From Tetragenococcus halophilus subsp. flandriensis (GTDB lineage: Bacteria > Bacillota > Bacilli > Lactobacillales > Enterococcaceae): 64,000 nt of DNA. Shown one piece after another: positions 27,825 to 38,680 of this stretch (within the stretch, counting starts at the first letter, position 1; the number at the start of each line of letters is the position of its first letter). The translations under genes and the position numbers were made by a program. The stretch covers positions 1 to 64,000 of the forward strand of contig NZ_BSUG01000005.1 of assembly GCF_030161475.1 (NCBI RefSeq), read 5' to 3'. The notes below the pieces were generated by a model. The model saw nothing but the letters and a program-made list of their open reading frames with translations. It was not told where the DNA came from and ran no database searches.

Positions 27825-28661
27825 ATGGAAAAAGTATTAACAATCGCTGGCTCTGATTCGAGCGGTGGTGCAGGTATTCAAGCTGACTTGAAAACATTTG
27901 AGGAATATGGCGTTTTTGGTTTTTCAAGTTTAACCTCTATTGTGACTATGGATCCTGATAATGGCTGGAGCCACGAGGTAACCTCTATTTCTGAAGAAAT
28001 GTTAGAAAAACAGTTGATTTCTGTATTTGCCGGTGATCCAATGGATGTAATAAAAACCGGAATGATGGGCAATGAGAAAAACATAGCATTAGCAAGTCAG
28101 TATATCGATTACTATCAAATCAAAAATGTCGTTATTGACCCAGTAATTGCTTGTAAAGGAACTGCGCAAATTTTACAGCCTAAAAGTGTGGAAGGGATAA
28201 AAAAATATTTTCTTCCGCAAGCATTAATTGCTACACCTAACCTAGAAGAAGCAGGCATTTTATCTGGCTTGGGTGATCTAGAAAATATAGAAGATATGAA
28301 AAAGGCAGCATCAATCATACATCAAATGGGGGCGAGAAACGTTATTGTTAAAGGTGGCCATCGTTTGGCTTCTGATAAGGCGTTAGACGTTTTCTATGAT
28401 GGTAAAGATTATCAAGTACTTGAGGGACCGTTATTTACAACAGATTTTAATCATGGTGCTGGATGTACTTTTGCTGCAGCCATTGCAGCCGGGATCGCTA
28501 AAGGCTACTCAGTCTTTAATGCTTGTAAAATAGCTAAGGAATTTGTGGCTGCTGGCATTGAACACGGTGTGTCGATTAACCCCTATGTTGGACATATCTG
28601 GCACGGCGCTTATAACGAAGCAGAAAAAAGGATGGTAGCAGCAGATGAGAATAACGACTAG
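27825..28661 (+). CDS. Pyridoxal kinase / HMP(-P) kinase, ThiD-like
   Basis: 278 residues from ATG 27825 (MEKVLTIAGSDSSGGAGIQ), with AAAGGATGTGAG upstream. A ribokinase-fold enzyme: the N-terminal AGSDSSGGAGIQADLKTF motif and the catalytic HGAGCTFAAAI loop match Firmicute ThiD/PdxK proteins that phosphorylate pyridoxal, pyridoxine or HMP. Context with a PdxR-like regulator favours B6 salvage. The S-component gene overlaps its end by 17 bases. Confidence 0.85.
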   Translation: MEKVLTIAGSDSSGGAGIQADLKTFEEYGVFGFSSLTSIVTMDPDNGWSHEVTSISEEMLEKQLISVFAGDPMDVIKTGMMGNEKNIALASQYIDYYQIKNVVIDPVIACKGTAQILQPKSVEGIKKYFLPQALIATPNLEEAGILSGLGDLENIEDMKKAASIIHQMGARNVIVKGGHRLASDKALDVFYDGKDYQVLEGPLFTTDFNHGAGCTFAAAIAAGIAKGYSVFNACKIAKEFVAAGIEHGVSINPYVGHIWHGAYNEAEKRMVAADENND

Positions 28662-29172
28662 ACATGTCGTGATGGTTGCCCTTTTTACAGCACTGACAGT
28701 TATTGGCACGATGATTAAGATCCCTTTACCTACAGGTGCTTTTGTTCATTTAGGTAATGCAGTCTTACTTTTGGCAGTTTTGTTTTTAGGTTATGTCAAA
28801 GGATCGCTTGCTGGAGGATTGGGTTTTGCTATTTTTGATGTGTTAAACGGTTATGCTATAGAAGCGCCTTATTTTATAGTAGAAAGTTTTATTGTGGGGG
28901 CGGCAGCTTATGGATTGTTCTTACTTTATCACAAAAATCCCACGCATATTTGGCAGATTATCATTATTGCGACTGGTACAGGAGTAGTAAAATTAGTCAT
29001 GACGCAAATAAAAAACATGGTTCGACAACTTTATTTGGGAATGGATTTTCCAACAGCTTTTACTACTGCAATCTTTTCCCTTCCTGCTACTGTAGTTAAT
29101 GTTGTGTTAACAGCAGTATTAGTTTCGTTTTTATATTTTCCCTCAAAAAGAGCGTTGGCTACAATCCTTTAA
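28645..29172 (+). CDS. ECF transporter S-component, vitamin B6/HMP type
   Basis: 175 residues with about six membrane segments. It starts inside the kinase gene (17-base overlap) and is therefore coupled to it. The N-terminus TTRHVVMVALFTALTVIGTMIKIPLP is typical of ECF S-components, with small residues in helix 1 for EcfT contact. Specificity for pyridoxine/pyridoxal or HMP is inferred from the kinase and regulator. It would be energised by the EcfA1-EcfA2-EcfT module at 43.8-46.3 kb. Confidence 0.85.
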   Translation: MRITTRHVVMVALFTALTVIGTMIKIPLPTGAFVHLGNAVLLLAVLFLGYVKGSLAGGLGFAIFDVLNGYAIEAPYFIVESFIVGAAAYGLFLLYHKNPTHIWQIIIIATGTGVVKLVMTQIKNMVRQLYLGMDFPTAFTTAIFSLPATVVNVVLTAVLVSFLYFPSKRALATIL

Positions 29173-29183
29173 TAAAAAATCCT

Positions 29184-29223
29184 GAAAAAATGTAGGGAGC
29201 TTGAATGCTTCCTGCATTTTTTT
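29184..29223 (+). terminator. Terminator after the S-component gene
   Basis: AAAAAATGTAGGGAGC..GCTTCCTGCATTTTTTT stem-loop, T-run on the plus strand. Confidence 0.88.
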
Positions 29224-29276
29224 GAAAACTAAACTGAAAACTTTTCTTGAAAATTAAAATTTATAGGAAAAAAAGC

Positions 29277-29305
29277 TTGCTATTCAAGCTTTGTCATAAT
29301 ATAAT
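29277..29305 (+). promoter_or_regulatory. S10 operon promoter
   Basis: TTGCTA (29277-29282), 17-bp spacer, TATAAT (29300-29305). Confidence 0.8.
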
Positions 29306-29311
29306 GTAAAA

Positions 29312-29474
29312 GGTGCTTTTTTCTTAGGGGAAAAAATATTCTCCATTGGAAAGAGGATCAGTCGGCTAGGAAACGAGAGGTTGCGACACGCCCGGGCGCT
29401 TTGCCACGGCCGAGTGTGACGGAGATTTTCGTGGAGCTATGTCTACTTTTAAAATAGGCGAAGGAGGGAAAATA
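29312..29474 (+). promoter_or_regulatory. Structured leader of the S10 operon
   Basis: About 160 nt between promoter and rpsJ. It is much more GC-rich than its surroundings (CGACACGCCCGGGCGC..CACGGCCGAGTGTGACGGAG), with clear pairing potential. A ribosomal protein control site of the S10-leader kind is likely; the binding protein is not known from sequence. Confidence 0.55.
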
Positions 29475-29783
29475 ATGGCAAAACAACAAATTCGTATTCG
29501 TTTAAAAGCGTATGAACATCGTATTTTAGACCAATCGGCGGATAAAATCGTAGAAACTGCACAAAGGACAGGGGCGGCTATTTCAGGTCCAATCCCATTG
29601 CCAACACAACGCAGCGTATACACCGTCATCCGTTCACCACATAAATTTAAGCAATCACGTGAACAGTTTGAAATGCGTACGCACAAACGTCTTATTGACA
29701 TTGTAAATCCAACACCAAAAACTGTTGATGCTTTAATGAAGCTAGATTTACCATCAGGTGTAAATATTGAAATTAAATTATAA
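29475..29783 (+). CDS. rpsJ: Ribosomal protein S10
   Basis: 102 residues from ATG 29475 ([15 protein letters not shown]) after GGAGGG; upstream in-frame codons belong to the leader. 30S head protein, also NusB partner in antitermination. First gene of the S10-spc-alpha superoperon. Confidence 0.97.
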   Translation: MAKQQIRIRLKAYEHRILDQSADKIVETAQRTGAAISGPIPLPTQRSVYTVIRSPHKFKQSREQFEMRTHKRLIDIVNPTPKTVDALMKLDLPSGVNIEIKL

Positions 29784-29804
29784 TTAAAAATTGGAGGTGT
29801 AATC

Positions 29805-30434
29805 ATGGCTAAAGGAATCTTAGGAAGAAAAGTAGGAATGACTCAGATCTTCACTGAATCTGGCGAATTAATCCCGGTAACAGCTATTGAAGCAGAACCT
29901 AATGTTGTTTTACAACTTAAAACAGTTGAAAACGATGGTTACGAAGCTGTTCAATTGGGTTTTCAAAATAAACGTGAAATTTTGAGTAACAAACCTGCTA
30001 AAGGTCATGTTGCAAAAGCAAACACGGCTCCTAAGCGCTTCATTCGCGAGTTCAAGAATGTAGGGCTTGAGGGCTTAGAAGTAGGAACAGAAATTAAAGT
30101 TGATACATTCGAAGCTGGAGATGTTGTTGACGTAACAGGAACCAGTAAAGGCAAAGGCTTCCAAGGCGTTATCAAGCGTTATGGACAAGCTCGCGGCCCA
30201 ATGGGACATGGTTCTCACTTTCATCGTCATCCCGGTGGATTAGGTCCACTTGAACCCAAACACGTATTAAAAGGCAATAGTCTTCCAGGTCGTATGGGCG
30301 GCAACCGAGTAACAATTCAAAACTTAGAAGTTGTACGTGTAGATACTGACCGCAATGTCATTTTAATCAAAGGGAATATCCCTGGCGCGAAAAAATCATT
30401 GATTACTATTAAATCTGCTGTAAAAGCTAAATAA
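29805..30434 (+). CDS. rplC: Ribosomal protein L3
   Basis: 209 residues ([16 protein letters not shown]), with the [12 protein letters not shown] loop near the peptidyl transferase centre. GGAGG before ATG. Second gene of the S10 operon, 21 bp after rpsJ. Normal length. Confidence 0.98.
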   Translation: MAKGILGRKVGMTQIFTESGELIPVTAIEAEPNVVLQLKTVENDGYEAVQLGFQNKREILSNKPAKGHVAKANTAPKRFIREFKNVGLEGLEVGTEIKVDTFEAGDVVDVTGTSKGKGFQGVIKRYGQARGPMGHGSHFHRHPGGLGPLEPKHVLKGNSLPGRMGGNRVTIQNLEVVRVDTDRNVILIKGNIPGAKKSLITIKSAVKAK

Positions 30435-30463
30435 TTAGATAGGAAGAAAGGAGGAGCTAAGGA

Positions 30464-31087
30464 ATGCCAAATGTAGCATTATTCAAACAAGACGGTAGCC
30501 AAAATGGCGAAGTCACATTAAATGAAGAAATTTTCGGAATTGAACCGAATGAATCAGTTGTTTTTGATGCCATTACGATGCAACGTGCTTCGTTAAGACA
30601 AGGAACACACGCTGTGAAAAATCGTAGTGCAGTATCAGGTGGCGGTAAAAAACCATGGCGCCAAAAAGGAACTGGACGAGCACGTCAAGGAACTATTCGT
30701 GCACCACAATGGCGTGGTGGAGGTATAGTATTTGGCCCAACGCCACGTTCTTATAGCTACAAACTTCCTAAAAAAGTTCGTCGCTTAGCAATTAAATCTG
30801 TATTGTCAGAAAAAGTTGCTTCAAACAATTTTGTTGTTGTAGATGCATTGAATTTTGATGCACCAAAAACAAAAGAATTCAAACAAGTATTAGAAAACTT
30901 ATCGATCGATTCAAAAGTGTTGGTCGTTGTAGAAGCAGAAAATAAATTTGCATCATTATCTGGACGTAATCTATCAAACGTAACAGTCGTTACTTCTGAT
31001 AATGTTACTGTATTAGATGTTGCAAAGAGTGATAAAGTATTAGCCACTCAAACTGCTCTTACTCAAATTGAGGAGGTGCTTGTATAA
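30464..31087 (+). CDS. rplD: Ribosomal protein L4
   Basis: 207 residues. The long exit-tunnel loop ([18 protein letters not shown], about 60-80) is intact; changes here can affect macrolide binding, none evident. The stop overlaps rplW by one base (TAATG). L4 is the autoregulator of the S10 operon in several bacteria. Confidence 0.98.
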   Translation: MPNVALFKQDGSQNGEVTLNEEIFGIEPNESVVFDAITMQRASLRQGTHAVKNRSAVSGGGKKPWRQKGTGRARQGTIRAPQWRGGGIVFGPTPRSYSYKLPKKVRRLAIKSVLSEKVASNNFVVVDALNFDAPKTKEFKQVLENLSIDSKVLVVVEAENKFASLSGRNLSNVTVVTSDNVTVLDVAKSDKVLATQTALTQIEEVLV

Positions 31088-31374
31088 TGAATTTACTAGA
31101 TGTAATCAAACGTCCAGTGGTCACTGAAAAAACAATGCTTGATATGGACGAAAAAAAATATACGTTCGAAGTTGACACTGGCGCAAATAAAACATTAGTA
31201 AGACAAGCTGTTGAGTCAGCTTTTGATGTAAAGGTTGCAAATGTCAATATCCTCAATGTACATCCTAAACCAAAACGTATGGGTCAATATCAAGGATATA
31301 CAAGAAAACGTCGCAAAGCAGTTGTTACTTTAACGCAAGACTCAAAAGAAATTGAAATTTTCTCAGCGGAATAA
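31087..31374 (+). CDS. rplW: Ribosomal protein L23
   Basis: 95 residues ([16 protein letters not shown]). Sits at the tunnel exit and docks trigger factor and SRP. Translationally coupled to rplD by the TAATG overlap. Confidence 0.98.
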   Translation: MNLLDVIKRPVVTEKTMLDMDEKKYTFEVDTGANKTLVRQAVESAFDVKVANVNILNVHPKPKRMGQYQGYTRKRRKAVVTLTQDSKEIEIFSAE

Positions 31375-31416
31375 GCTGAACTGTTTGCATAAAAATCGAA
31401 ATAGGAGGGAAATGAC

Positions 31417-32250
31417 GTGGCACTTAAAAAGTATAAACCAATTACTAATGGCCGTCGTAATATGACAACATCTGACTTTGCTGAAGTTACGACTAACAAG
31501 CCAGAAAAAACATTAATGGCGCCATTGAAAAATAATGCAGGTCGTAATAATAACGGTCGCATTACTGTACGTCATCAAGGTGGCGGACATAAACGGAAAT
31601 ACCGTATGATCGACTTTAAGCGCAATAAAGATGATGTTAAAGCGACAGTTAAATCGATCGAGTATGATCCAAACCGTTCCGCAAATATCGCGTTAATTCA
31701 TTATGAAGACGGAGTAAAATCATACATTTTAGCGCCAAAAGGTCTAAAAGTCGGCGCAACAGTTGTTTCAGGAAGCCAAGCTGATGTCAACCTTGGAAAC
31801 AGTCTACCTTTAAAGGATATTCCAGTGGGTACTGTTGTGCATAATGTTGAATTAAAACCAGGTAAAGGTGGACAGTTAGTCCGTTCTGCAGGAACTAGAG
31901 CCCAAGTACTTGGGAATGAAGGTAAATACGTATTGGTTCGTTTGAATTCAGGCGAAGTTCGTATGATCTTATCGACTTGCCGCGCTACAGTTGGTTCAGT
32001 TGGGAATGAACAACATGAATTGATCAACATCGGAAAAGCAGGCCGCTCACGCTGGATGCATAAGCGCCCAACCGTCCGTGGTAGTGTTATGAACCCTAAC
32101 GATCACCCACATGGTGGTGGGGAAGGAAGAGCGCCAGTAGGACGTGTAGCGCCACTTTCTCCTTGGGGACAAAAAGCAGTTGGTTTGAAAACTCGTAAGA
32201 AGAACAAAGCATCTAATAAGCATATTGTCCGTGGTCGTAAGAAGAAATAA
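31417..32250 (+). CDS. rplB: Ribosomal protein L2
   Basis: 277 residues, GTG start after AGGAGGG. The conserved [16 protein letters not shown] stretch near the C-terminus includes the His linked to peptidyl transferase activity. Normal length. Confidence 0.98.
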   Translation: MALKKYKPITNGRRNMTTSDFAEVTTNKPEKTLMAPLKNNAGRNNNGRITVRHQGGGHKRKYRMIDFKRNKDDVKATVKSIEYDPNRSANIALIHYEDGVKSYILAPKGLKVGATVVSGSQADVNLGNSLPLKDIPVGTVVHNVELKPGKGGQLVRSAGTRAQVLGNEGKYVLVRLNSGEVRMILSTCRATVGSVGNEQHELINIGKAGRSRWMHKRPTVRGSVMNPNDHPHGGGEGRAPVGRVAPLSPWGQKAVGLKTRKKNKASNKHIVRGRKKK

Positions 32251-32291
32251 ATTATTCATTGTTTATAACATAATTTAAAAGGAGGTTCACC

Positions 32292-32573
32292 ATGAGTCGT
32301 AGTGTTAAAAAAGGACCTTTTTGTGATGATCATTTGATGAAAAAAATTGAAGCACAACAAGGTGTTGAAAAGAAAAAAGTAATTAAGACTTGGTCTCGTC
32401 GTTCAACGATCTTCCCAAGCTTTATCGGATTTACTATTGCCGTGTATGACGGACGTAAACATGTGCCTGTTTATATCCAAGAAGACATGGTAGGACACAA
32501 ATTAGGTGAGTTTGCACCAACAAGAAACTTTCGCGGACACGCTAAAGATGATCGTAGAACATCAGCTCGCTAA
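32292..32573 (+). CDS. rpsS: Ribosomal protein S19
   Basis: 93 residues ([18 protein letters not shown]), 30S head protein that forms the S13-S19 pair. Preceded by AAAAGGAGG. Confidence 0.98.
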   Translation: MSRSVKKGPFCDDHLMKKIEAQQGVEKKKVIKTWSRRSTIFPSFIGFTIAVYDGRKHVPVYIQEDMVGHKLGEFAPTRNFRGHAKDDRRTSAR

Positions 32574-32593
32574 TCTGAGAGGAGGAAAGAGAA

Positions 32594-32941
32594 ATGGCAG
32601 AACAAATTACCTCAGCAAAAGCTACTGCTAAAACAGTTCGTGTTTCTCCTCGCAAATCACGTCTAGTTATTGATTTGATTAGAGGGAAAAGCGTCAGTGA
32701 AGCTATTGCTACTTTGAAATTTACGCCAAATAAATCAGCTGGAGCTATCGAAAAAGTATTGATGTCAGCTGTAAGTAATGCAGAAAACAACTATGACTTA
32801 GAAGTTGAAAATTTAGTTGTGGCTGAAGCATTTGTAGATGAAGGACCAACCATGAAACGTTTCCGTCCTCGAGCAAAAGGTTCAGCATCTCCAATCAACA
32901 AACGTACAAGTCATATCACGGTTGTTGTATCAGAAAAATAA
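32594..32941 (+). CDS. rplV: Ribosomal protein L22
   Basis: 115 residues. Its beta-hairpin ([20 protein letters not shown]) lines the exit tunnel with L4 and looks wild type. 20 bp after rpsS with GAGAGGAGG. Confidence 0.98.
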   Translation: MAEQITSAKATAKTVRVSPRKSRLVIDLIRGKSVSEAIATLKFTPNKSAGAIEKVLMSAVSNAENNYDLEVENLVVAEAFVDEGPTMKRFRPRAKGSASPINKRTSHITVVVSEK

Positions 32942-32954
32942 GGAGGGATAGTCA

Positions 32955-33611
32955 GTGGGTCAAAAAATAAATCCAATTGGCATGCGTATCGGTATTATCC
33001 GTGATTGGGAAGCAAAATGGTATGCTGAAAAAGAATACGCAGATTTATTACATGAAGATTTACGGATTCGTGAATTTATCGGTGAAAAACTTGCTGAAGC
33101 GGCAGTATCGACTGTGGAAATCGAACGTGCTGCAAAACGTGTGAATATTTCAATCCACACTGCAAGACCAGGTATGGTTATCGGTAAAGGCGGTTCTGAA
33201 GTCGAAAATCTAAGAAAACAATTAAATAAATTAACAGGCAAACGAGTTCATATTAACATCGTTGAAGTTAAGAAATCTGATTTAGATGCAAAATTAGTTG
33301 GAGAAGGCATTGCCCGTCAACTTGAAAATCGTGTTGCGTTTCGTCGCGCACAAAAACAAGCGATCCAACGTACAATGCGTGCAGGAGCAGAAGGTATTAA
33401 AACCCAAGTTTCTGGTCGTTTAAACGGAGCAGATATTGCTCGTGTAGAAGGTTATTCAGAAGGAACTGTTCCTTTGCATACACTTCGTGCAGATATTGAT
33501 TATGCATGGGAAGAAGCAAACACAACATACGGAAAACTAGGAGTTAAAGTGTGGATCTATCGTGGAGAAATTCTTCCAACTAAAAATAACACTGAGAAGG
33601 GAGGGGAATAA
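32955..33611 (+). CDS. rpsC: Ribosomal protein S3
   Basis: 218 residues from GTG 32955. N-terminal KH domain with [12 protein letters not shown]-terminal S3 domain. mRNA entry channel protein. 13 bp after rplV. Confidence 0.98.
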   Translation: MGQKINPIGMRIGIIRDWEAKWYAEKEYADLLHEDLRIREFIGEKLAEAAVSTVEIERAAKRVNISIHTARPGMVIGKGGSEVENLRKQLNKLTGKRVHINIVEVKKSDLDAKLVGEGIARQLENRVAFRRAQKQAIQRTMRAGAEGIKTQVSGRLNGADIARVEGYSEGTVPLHTLRADIDYAWEEANTTYGKLGVKVWIYRGEILPTKNNTEKGGE

Positions 33612-33613
33612 AC

Positions 33614-34048
33614 ATGTTAGTACCTAAACGTGTAAAACACCGTCGTGAGTTCCGCGGAAGAATGCGCGGAGAAGCTAAAGGCGGTAAAGAAGTTACTTTT
33701 GGCGAATATGGTTTGCAAGCTCTTGAATCTTCTTGGATTACAAACCGACAAATTGAAGCTTCCCGTATCGCGATGAACCGTTATATGAAACGCGGTGGGA
33801 AAGTATGGATCAAAATTTTCCCTCACAAATCTTATACAGCAAAAGCTATCGGCGTGCGTATGGGTTCAGGTAAAGGGGCACCAGAAGGTTGGGTAGCGCC
33901 AACAAAACGTGGTAAAATCCTTTTTGAAATCGCCGGAGTTTCCGATGAAGTCGCTAAAGAAGCTTTACGCCTTGCTTCTCACAAATTGCCAATTAGAACC
34001 AAGATCGTAAAACGTGAAGAAATGGGTGGTGAATCGAATGAAGGTTAA
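33614..34048 (+). CDS. rplP: Ribosomal protein L16
   Basis: 144 residues ([15 protein letters not shown]), positions A-site tRNA. Follows rpsC by two bases; GGAGGGGAATAA is its ribosome-binding site inside the rpsC end. Overlaps rpmC by 11 bases. Confidence 0.98.
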   Translation: MLVPKRVKHRREFRGRMRGEAKGGKEVTFGEYGLQALESSWITNRQIEASRIAMNRYMKRGGKVWIKIFPHKSYTAKAIGVRMGSGKGAPEGWVAPTKRGKILFEIAGVSDEVAKEALRLASHKLPIRTKIVKREEMGGESNEG

Positions 34049-34226
34049 AGATATCAGAGAGTTAACCACTGCCGAAATGCTAGATCAAGAAAAACAATTT
34101 AAAGAAGAATTGTTTAATCTTCGTTTCCAATTAGCTACCGGACAACTAGAAAATACAGCGCGTATTAAAGAGGTACGCAAATCGATTGCACGCATCAAAA
34201 CGGTGTTGCGTGAACAAGTAAAGTAA
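34038..34226 (+). CDS. rpmC: Ribosomal protein L29
   Basis: 62 residues from ATG 34038 ([14 protein letters not shown]), inside the end of rplP. Two-helix protein at the tunnel exit. An earlier in-frame ATG (34014) is less likely because the family begins at MKV and GGTGG fits 34038. Confidence 0.95.
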   Translation: MKVKDIRELTTAEMLDQEKQFKEELFNLRFQLATGQLENTARIKEVRKSIARIKTVLREQVK

Positions 34227-34250
34227 TAATGGAAGGAGGCCATGAATCGT

Positions 34251-34517
34251 ATGACTGAAGAAAGAAATCACCGTAAGGTTTATCAAGGGCGCGTGGTATC
34301 TGATAAAATGGATAAAACAATTTCTGTTGTCGTCGAAACAAAGAAAAATCATCCAATTTACGGCAAACGGATTAATTATTCGAAAAAATACAAAGTGCAC
34401 GATGAAAACAATGAAGCCAAAACTGGTGATATCGTGAGAATTATGGAAACTCGTCCATTATCAGCTACAAAACGTTTTCGTTTAGTAGAAATCGTTGAAA
34501 AAGCAGTGATTATTTAA
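34251..34517 (+). CDS. rpsQ: Ribosomal protein S17
   Basis: 88 residues from ATG 34251 ([13 protein letters not shown]). The ATG nine bases earlier sits two bases from GGAGG, too close to use. Binds the 5' domain of 16S rRNA. Standard place in the operon. Confidence 0.95.
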   Translation: MTEERNHRKVYQGRVVSDKMDKTISVVVETKKNHPIYGKRINYSKKYKVHDENNEAKTGDIVRIMETRPLSATKRFRLVEIVEKAVII

Positions 34518-34575
34518 TTACACGAGATTTTCCTATATAGATTAAATTGCTATATTTGAAAGGAGGATATACATC

Positions 34576-34944
34576 GTGATCCAACAAGAAAGTCGTTTAA
34601 AAATTGCTGATAATTCGGGGGCACGCGAAATTTTAACGGTCAAAGTCCTAGGTGGCTCAGGTCGAAAAACTGCGAATATCGGTGATGTGATCGTCGCTAC
34701 GGTCAAACAAGCAACGCCAGGTGGGGTTGTCAAAAAAGGCGAAGTTGTAAAAGCAGTGATTGTTCGTACAAAATCAGGCGCTCATCGTGCTGACGGTTCT
34801 TATATTAAATTTGATGAAAATGCTGCGGTGATCATTCGCGATGATAAAAGCCCACGCGGAACTCGTATCTTCGGGCCAGTTGCTCGCGAACTACGCGAAA
34901 GTAATTACATGAAGATTGTTTCGCTAGCACCAGAAGTACTATAG
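34576..34944 (+). CDS. rplN: Ribosomal protein L14
   Basis: 122 residues from GTG 34576 ([19 protein letters not shown]) after AAAGGAGG. It forms an intersubunit bridge. First gene of the spc part of the superoperon. Confidence 0.98.
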   Translation: MIQQESRLKIADNSGAREILTVKVLGGSGRKTANIGDVIVATVKQATPGGVVKKGEVVKAVIVRTKSGAHRADGSYIKFDENAAVIIRDDKSPRGTRIFGPVARELRESNYMKIVSLAPEVL

Positions 34945-34979
34945 TGGTTATTTAATATCAAAGGAGGTGCGAAACAAGA

Positions 34980-35291
34980 ATGTTTGTTAAAAAAGGCGAT
35001 AAAGTAAAAGTTATTACTGGTAAAGACAAAAATAAAGAGGGCGTCATTTTAGAAGCTCATCCAAAAAACGACAAGGTTGTCGTCGAAGGTGTTAATGTTG
35101 TGAAAAAACATCAAAAACCTTCTCAAACTGCACCGCAAGGCGGGATCTCTGAGCAAGAAGCTCCGATCCATGTATCGAACGTTATGTTGATCGATCCTTC
35201 AAGTGGTGAAGCAACCCGAGTTGGCTATCAAACAGTGGACGGCACAAAAGTCCGTGTTTCTAAAAAAACTGGTGAAGTTATTGATAAATAA
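34980..35291 (+). CDS. rplX: Ribosomal protein L24
   Basis: 103 residues with the KOW motif ([18 protein letters not shown]). Assembly initiator of the 50S subunit. AAAGGAGGTG precedes ATG. Confidence 0.98.
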   Translation: MFVKKGDKVKVITGKDKNKEGVILEAHPKNDKVVVEGVNVVKKHQKPSQTAPQGGISEQEAPIHVSNVMLIDPSSGEATRVGYQTVDGTKVRVSKKTGEVIDK

Positions 35292-35318
35292 ACAAATCAA
35301 GAAAGGAGGGGCAACTAA

Positions 35319-35858
35319 ATGAACCGCCTTAAAGAAAAATATACACAAGATATCGTTCCATCATTAGTACAAAAATTTGACTATAGCTCTGTTATGCAAA
35401 CACCAAAGGTTGAAAAAATCGTTATTAATATGGGTGTTGGTGATGCAGTATCTAATGCTAAGAATCTAGACAAAGCAGTTGAAGAATTACAATTGATTTC
35501 TGGACAAAAACCTTTAGTGACAAAAGCTAAAAAATCTGTTGCAGGCTTCCGTCTGCGTGAAGGAATGCCAATCGGCACTAAAGTTACTTTACGTGGAGAC
35601 AGAATGTATGACTTCTTGGATAAATTAGTGAATATTTCCTTACCACGTGTACGTGACTTCCATGGTGTAAGCAAAAAAGCTTTCGATGGTCGGGGAAACT
35701 ACACTTTAGGTATCAAAGAACAATTGATCTTCCCTGAAGTCGACTATGATTCAGTTGACAAGGTACGAGGAATGGATATCGTTATTGTTACAACAGCAAA
35801 CACTGATGAAGAATCTCTTGAATTGTTAACTCAATTAGGAGTGCCATTCCAAAAATAA
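35319..35858 (+). CDS. rplE: Ribosomal protein L5
   Basis: 179 residues; binds 5S rRNA in the central protuberance. [19 protein letters not shown] is the conserved central region. GAAAGGAGG upstream. Confidence 0.98.
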   Translation: MNRLKEKYTQDIVPSLVQKFDYSSVMQTPKVEKIVINMGVGDAVSNAKNLDKAVEELQLISGQKPLVTKAKKSVAGFRLREGMPIGTKVTLRGDRMYDFLDKLVNISLPRVRDFHGVSKKAFDGRGNYTLGIKEQLIFPEVDYDSVDKVRGMDIVIVTTANTDEESLELLTQLGVPFQK

Positions 35859-35873
35859 AAGGAGGCGAAGAAA

Positions 35874-36059
35874 TTGGCTAAAAAGTCACAAGTTGCTAAA
35901 AATAAACAAACCGCAAAATATTCAGTACAAGAATATACTCGCTGTGAACGCTGTGGTCGTCCACGTTCTGTTTATCGTAAATTTCACCTTTGCCGTATTT
36001 GCTTCCGCGAACTGGCCTACAAAGGTCAAATTCCCGGCGTGAAGAAAGCTAGCTGGTAA
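35874..36059 (+). CDS. rpsN: Ribosomal protein S14, zinc type
   Basis: 61 residues from a TTG start with AAAGGAGG upstream. Two zinc pairs CERCGRP and CRICFRE (C-x2-C, x12, C-x2-C) define the short zinc form (S14Z). Many Firmicutes also carry a zinc-free paralogue elsewhere. Confidence 0.96.
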   Translation: MAKKSQVAKNKQTAKYSVQEYTRCERCGRPRSVYRKFHLCRICFRELAYKGQIPGVKKASW

Positions 36060-36094
36060 AAAAGTAAACTCGCAAAAAGGAGGTAAATCATCTA

Positions 36095-36493
36095 ATGGTC
36101 ATGACAGATCCAATTGCAGATTTTCTAACACGTATCCGTAATGCCAATATGGCAAGGCATGATGTTTTAGAAGTTCCTGCTTCAAAAATCAAACACGACA
36201 TTGCTGAAATCCTTAAAAATGAAGGTTTCGTTCGTAATGTTGAATATATAGAAGATGACAAACAAGGCGTAATCCGTTTATTCCTTAAATACGGGAAAGA
36301 TGGTGAACGTGTGATCACTAACTTGAAACGTATCTCTAGACCAGGTCTGCGTGCTTATGTTAAAGCTGACGAAGTACCTAAAGTATTGAATGGTTTAGGC
36401 ATTGCAGTTGTTTCAACTTCTGACGGTGTGATCACTGACAAAGAAGCTAGAGCAAAAAATGTTGGCGGCGAAGTTGTCGCTTATGTATGGTAA
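36095..36493 (+). CDS. rpsH: Ribosomal protein S8
   Basis: 132 residues ([18 protein letters not shown]). Start ATG 36095 fits AAAGGAGG at 11 bases better than the ATG two codons on. A central 16S binder; in E. coli S8 regulates the spc operon. Confidence 0.97.
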   Translation: MVMTDPIADFLTRIRNANMARHDVLEVPASKIKHDIAEILKNEGFVRNVEYIEDDKQGVIRLFLKYGKDGERVITNLKRISRPGLRAYVKADEVPKVLNGLGIAVVSTSDGVITDKEARAKNVGGEVVAYVW

Positions 36494-36523
36494 TTTAATA
36501 AATACACAAGGAGGTGTCTTTCC

Positions 36524-37060
36524 GTGAGTCGTATTGGGAATAAAGTTGTTGTATTGCCAGAAAACGTTGAAGTTAAAATGGATGGCAACGATGTAACAGT
36601 TAAAGGACCCAACGGTGAATTAACTCGTGCATTTTCACCAGATATTAAATTTAATATCGATGGAAGTGAAGTGACATTTACCCGTCCAAACGAAAGTCAA
36701 AAAATGAAAACAATTCATGGAACAACCCGTGCAAACTTCAATAATATGGTTGTAGGTGTATCTGAAGGCTTTCAAAAATCATTAGAACTTGTGGGTGTTG
36801 GATACCGTGCCCAATTACAAGGGACAAAACTTATCTTAAACGTTGGTTATTCACAACCAGTTGAATTAGAAACCCCTGCAGGGATTAGCATTGAAGTTCC
36901 AGCCAATAACCAAATTACAATCAAGGGTTCTAATAAAGAACTTGTTGGTAAAGTAGCTGCTAAGATTCGTAGTATTCGTTCACCAGAACCGTATAAAGGC
37001 AAAGGTATTCGTTATGCTGGCGAACAAGTGCGCAGCAAAGAAGGTAAAACAGGTAAATAA
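36524..37060 (+). CDS. rplF: Ribosomal protein L6
   Basis: 178 residues from GTG 36524 ([18 protein letters not shown]), two repeated domains, near the GTPase-associated centre; [10 protein letters not shown] conserved near the C-terminus. AGGAGG upstream. Confidence 0.98.
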   Translation: MSRIGNKVVVLPENVEVKMDGNDVTVKGPNGELTRAFSPDIKFNIDGSEVTFTRPNESQKMKTIHGTTRANFNNMVVGVSEGFQKSLELVGVGYRAQLQGTKLILNVGYSQPVELETPAGISIEVPANNQITIKGSNKELVGKVAAKIRSIRSPEPYKGKGIRYAGEQVRSKEGKTGK

Positions 37061-37124
37061 GCAAGTCCGCAAAAGAGTAAGACAAATCGCGGCCTAGACT
37101 AATACAGTTAAAGAGGTGACAATT

Positions 37125-37481
37125 GTGATTACAAAACCAGACAAAAATAAAACACGTCAAAAAAGACATCAACGTGTGAGAAATAAAATCTCTGGTACTG
37201 CTGAGTGCCCACGCTTGAACGTTTTCCGTTCTAATAAAAACATCTACGCGCAAGTAATTGATGACGTAGCGGGTGTGACGCTAGCAAGTGCCTCTACCTT
37301 GGATAAAAATATTTCAGGTGGAACAAAAACTGAGCAAGCAGAAACAGTCGGTAAATTAGTTGCTGACCGTGCATCAGAAAAAGGTATTAAAGAAGTAGTC
37401 TTTGACCGTGGTGGATACCTTTACCATGGCCGCATAGCAGCTTTAGCAACAGCCGCTCGCGAAAATGGACTAGAATTTTAA
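37125..37481 (+). CDS. rplR: Ribosomal protein L18
   Basis: 118 residues from GTG 37125 ([15 protein letters not shown]), spaced correctly after AGAGGTGA; the GTG three codons earlier lies in that site. Carries 5S rRNA into the ribosome with L5. Confidence 0.95.
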   Translation: MITKPDKNKTRQKRHQRVRNKISGTAECPRLNVFRSNKNIYAQVIDDVAGVTLASASTLDKNISGGTKTEQAETVGKLVADRASEKGIKEVVFDRGGYLYHGRIAALATAARENGLEF

Positions 37482-37501
37482 AAAAAGGAGGAACACCATT
37501 C

Positions 37502-38002
37502 ATGGCTTATATTGATCCAAATAACTTGGAAATAGAAGATCGTGTCGTTGCGATCAACCGAGTATCAAAGGTCGTAAAAGGCGGTCGTCGTATGCGTTTT
37601 GCAGCTTTAGTCGTTGTCGGTGATAAAAACGGACACGTAGGATTTGGTACAGGTAAAGCACAGGAAGTACCAGAAGCAATCCGTAAAGCTGTTGACGACG
37701 GAAGGAAAAACTTAATCGAAGTACCAATGGTTGGCTCAACAATCCCGCATGAAGTCATTGGCTCATTCAGTGGTGGATATATTCTATTGAAACCAGCTGA
37801 AGCTGGTGCTGGAGTTGCTGCAGGTGGACCTGTTCGTGCGGTATTAGAACTTGGCGGTGTAGCCGATGTAACATCTAAATCTTTAGGTTCTAATACGCCG
37901 ATCAATGTTGTGCGTGCAACAATTAAAGGACTGACAGAATTAAAACGCGCTGAAGAAGTTGCTGAACTTCGCGGCAAATCTGTAGAAGAAATTATTGGTT
38001 AG
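37502..38002 (+). CDS. rpsE: Ribosomal protein S5
   Basis: 166 residues ([20 protein letters not shown]), with the dsRNA-binding N-domain loop [10 protein letters not shown] where spectinomycin resistance arises; it looks wild type. AAAAGGAGG upstream. Confidence 0.98.
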   Translation: MAYIDPNNLEIEDRVVAINRVSKVVKGGRRMRFAALVVVGDKNGHVGFGTGKAQEVPEAIRKAVDDGRKNLIEVPMVGSTIPHEVIGSFSGGYILLKPAEAGAGVAAGGPVRAVLELGGVADVTSKSLGSNTPINVVRATIKGLTELKRAEEVAELRGKSVEEIIG

Positions 38003-38015
38003 GAGGGCAATTCTA

Positions 38016-38195
38016 ATGGCTGAATTAAAAATCACATTAAAAAGCAGTACTATTGGACGTCCTCAAAATCAACGCGATACAGTAAAAGCGTTAGGATTAA
38101 AAAAAGTGAACAGTACTGTTGTTAAACCTGCGAATGAGGCAATTAAAGGCATGGTTACAACTATTGCACACTTAGTGGACGTAGAGGAAGTGTAA
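38016..38195 (+). CDS. rpmD: Ribosomal protein L30
   Basis: 59 residues from ATG 38016 ([16 protein letters not shown]) after GGAGGG. Small 50S protein. The upstream in-frame codons overlap rpsE and are not used. Confidence 0.96.
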   Translation: MAELKITLKSSTIGRPQNQRDTVKALGLKKVNSTVVKPANEAIKGMVTTIAHLVDVEEV

Positions 38196-38239
38196 CAACG
38201 ATTCGATGAATCGATTTTAACTAAGGAGGTGCCAAACAC

Positions 38240-38680
38240 ATGAAACTTCATGAACTAGAATCTGCAAAAGGTTCACGTCAAGTACGCAATCGCGTGGGAC
38301 GTGGTTCATCATCAGGCAATGGTAAGACTGCAGGACGTGGACAAAAAGGACAAAAGGCTCGTTCAGGCGGTGGAACTCGTCTTGGTTTTGAAGGTGGTCA
38401 AACAGAATTATTCCGCCGTTTACCAAAACGTGGCTTTACCAACGTTAATCGTAAAGAATATGCGATTATCAATGTTGATCTTTTGAATAATTTTGAAGAT
38501 GGAACTGAAGTTACTCCCGCTGTTTTAGCTGAAGCTGGGTTTGTAAAAAAACAAAAAGCTGGCATTAAAGTGTTGGGTAATGGAGAAGTAACCAAAAAAT
38601 TAACTGTGAAAGCAGCGAAGTTTTCTAAAGCAGCACAAGAATCTATTGAAGCTGCTGGTGGGTCAATTGAGGTGATCTGA
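38240..38680 (+). CDS. rplO: Ribosomal protein L15
   Basis: 146 residues with the glycine/basic N-terminus ([20 protein letters not shown]). Its TGA overlaps the ATG of secY by one base, coupling translation. Confidence 0.98.
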   Translation: MKLHELESAKGSRQVRNRVGRGSSSGNGKTAGRGQKGQKARSGGGTRLGFEGGQTELFRRLPKRGFTNVNRKEYAIINVDLLNNFEDGTEVTPAVLAEAGFVKKQKAGIKVLGNGEVTKKLTVKAAKFSKAAQESIEAAGGSIEVI

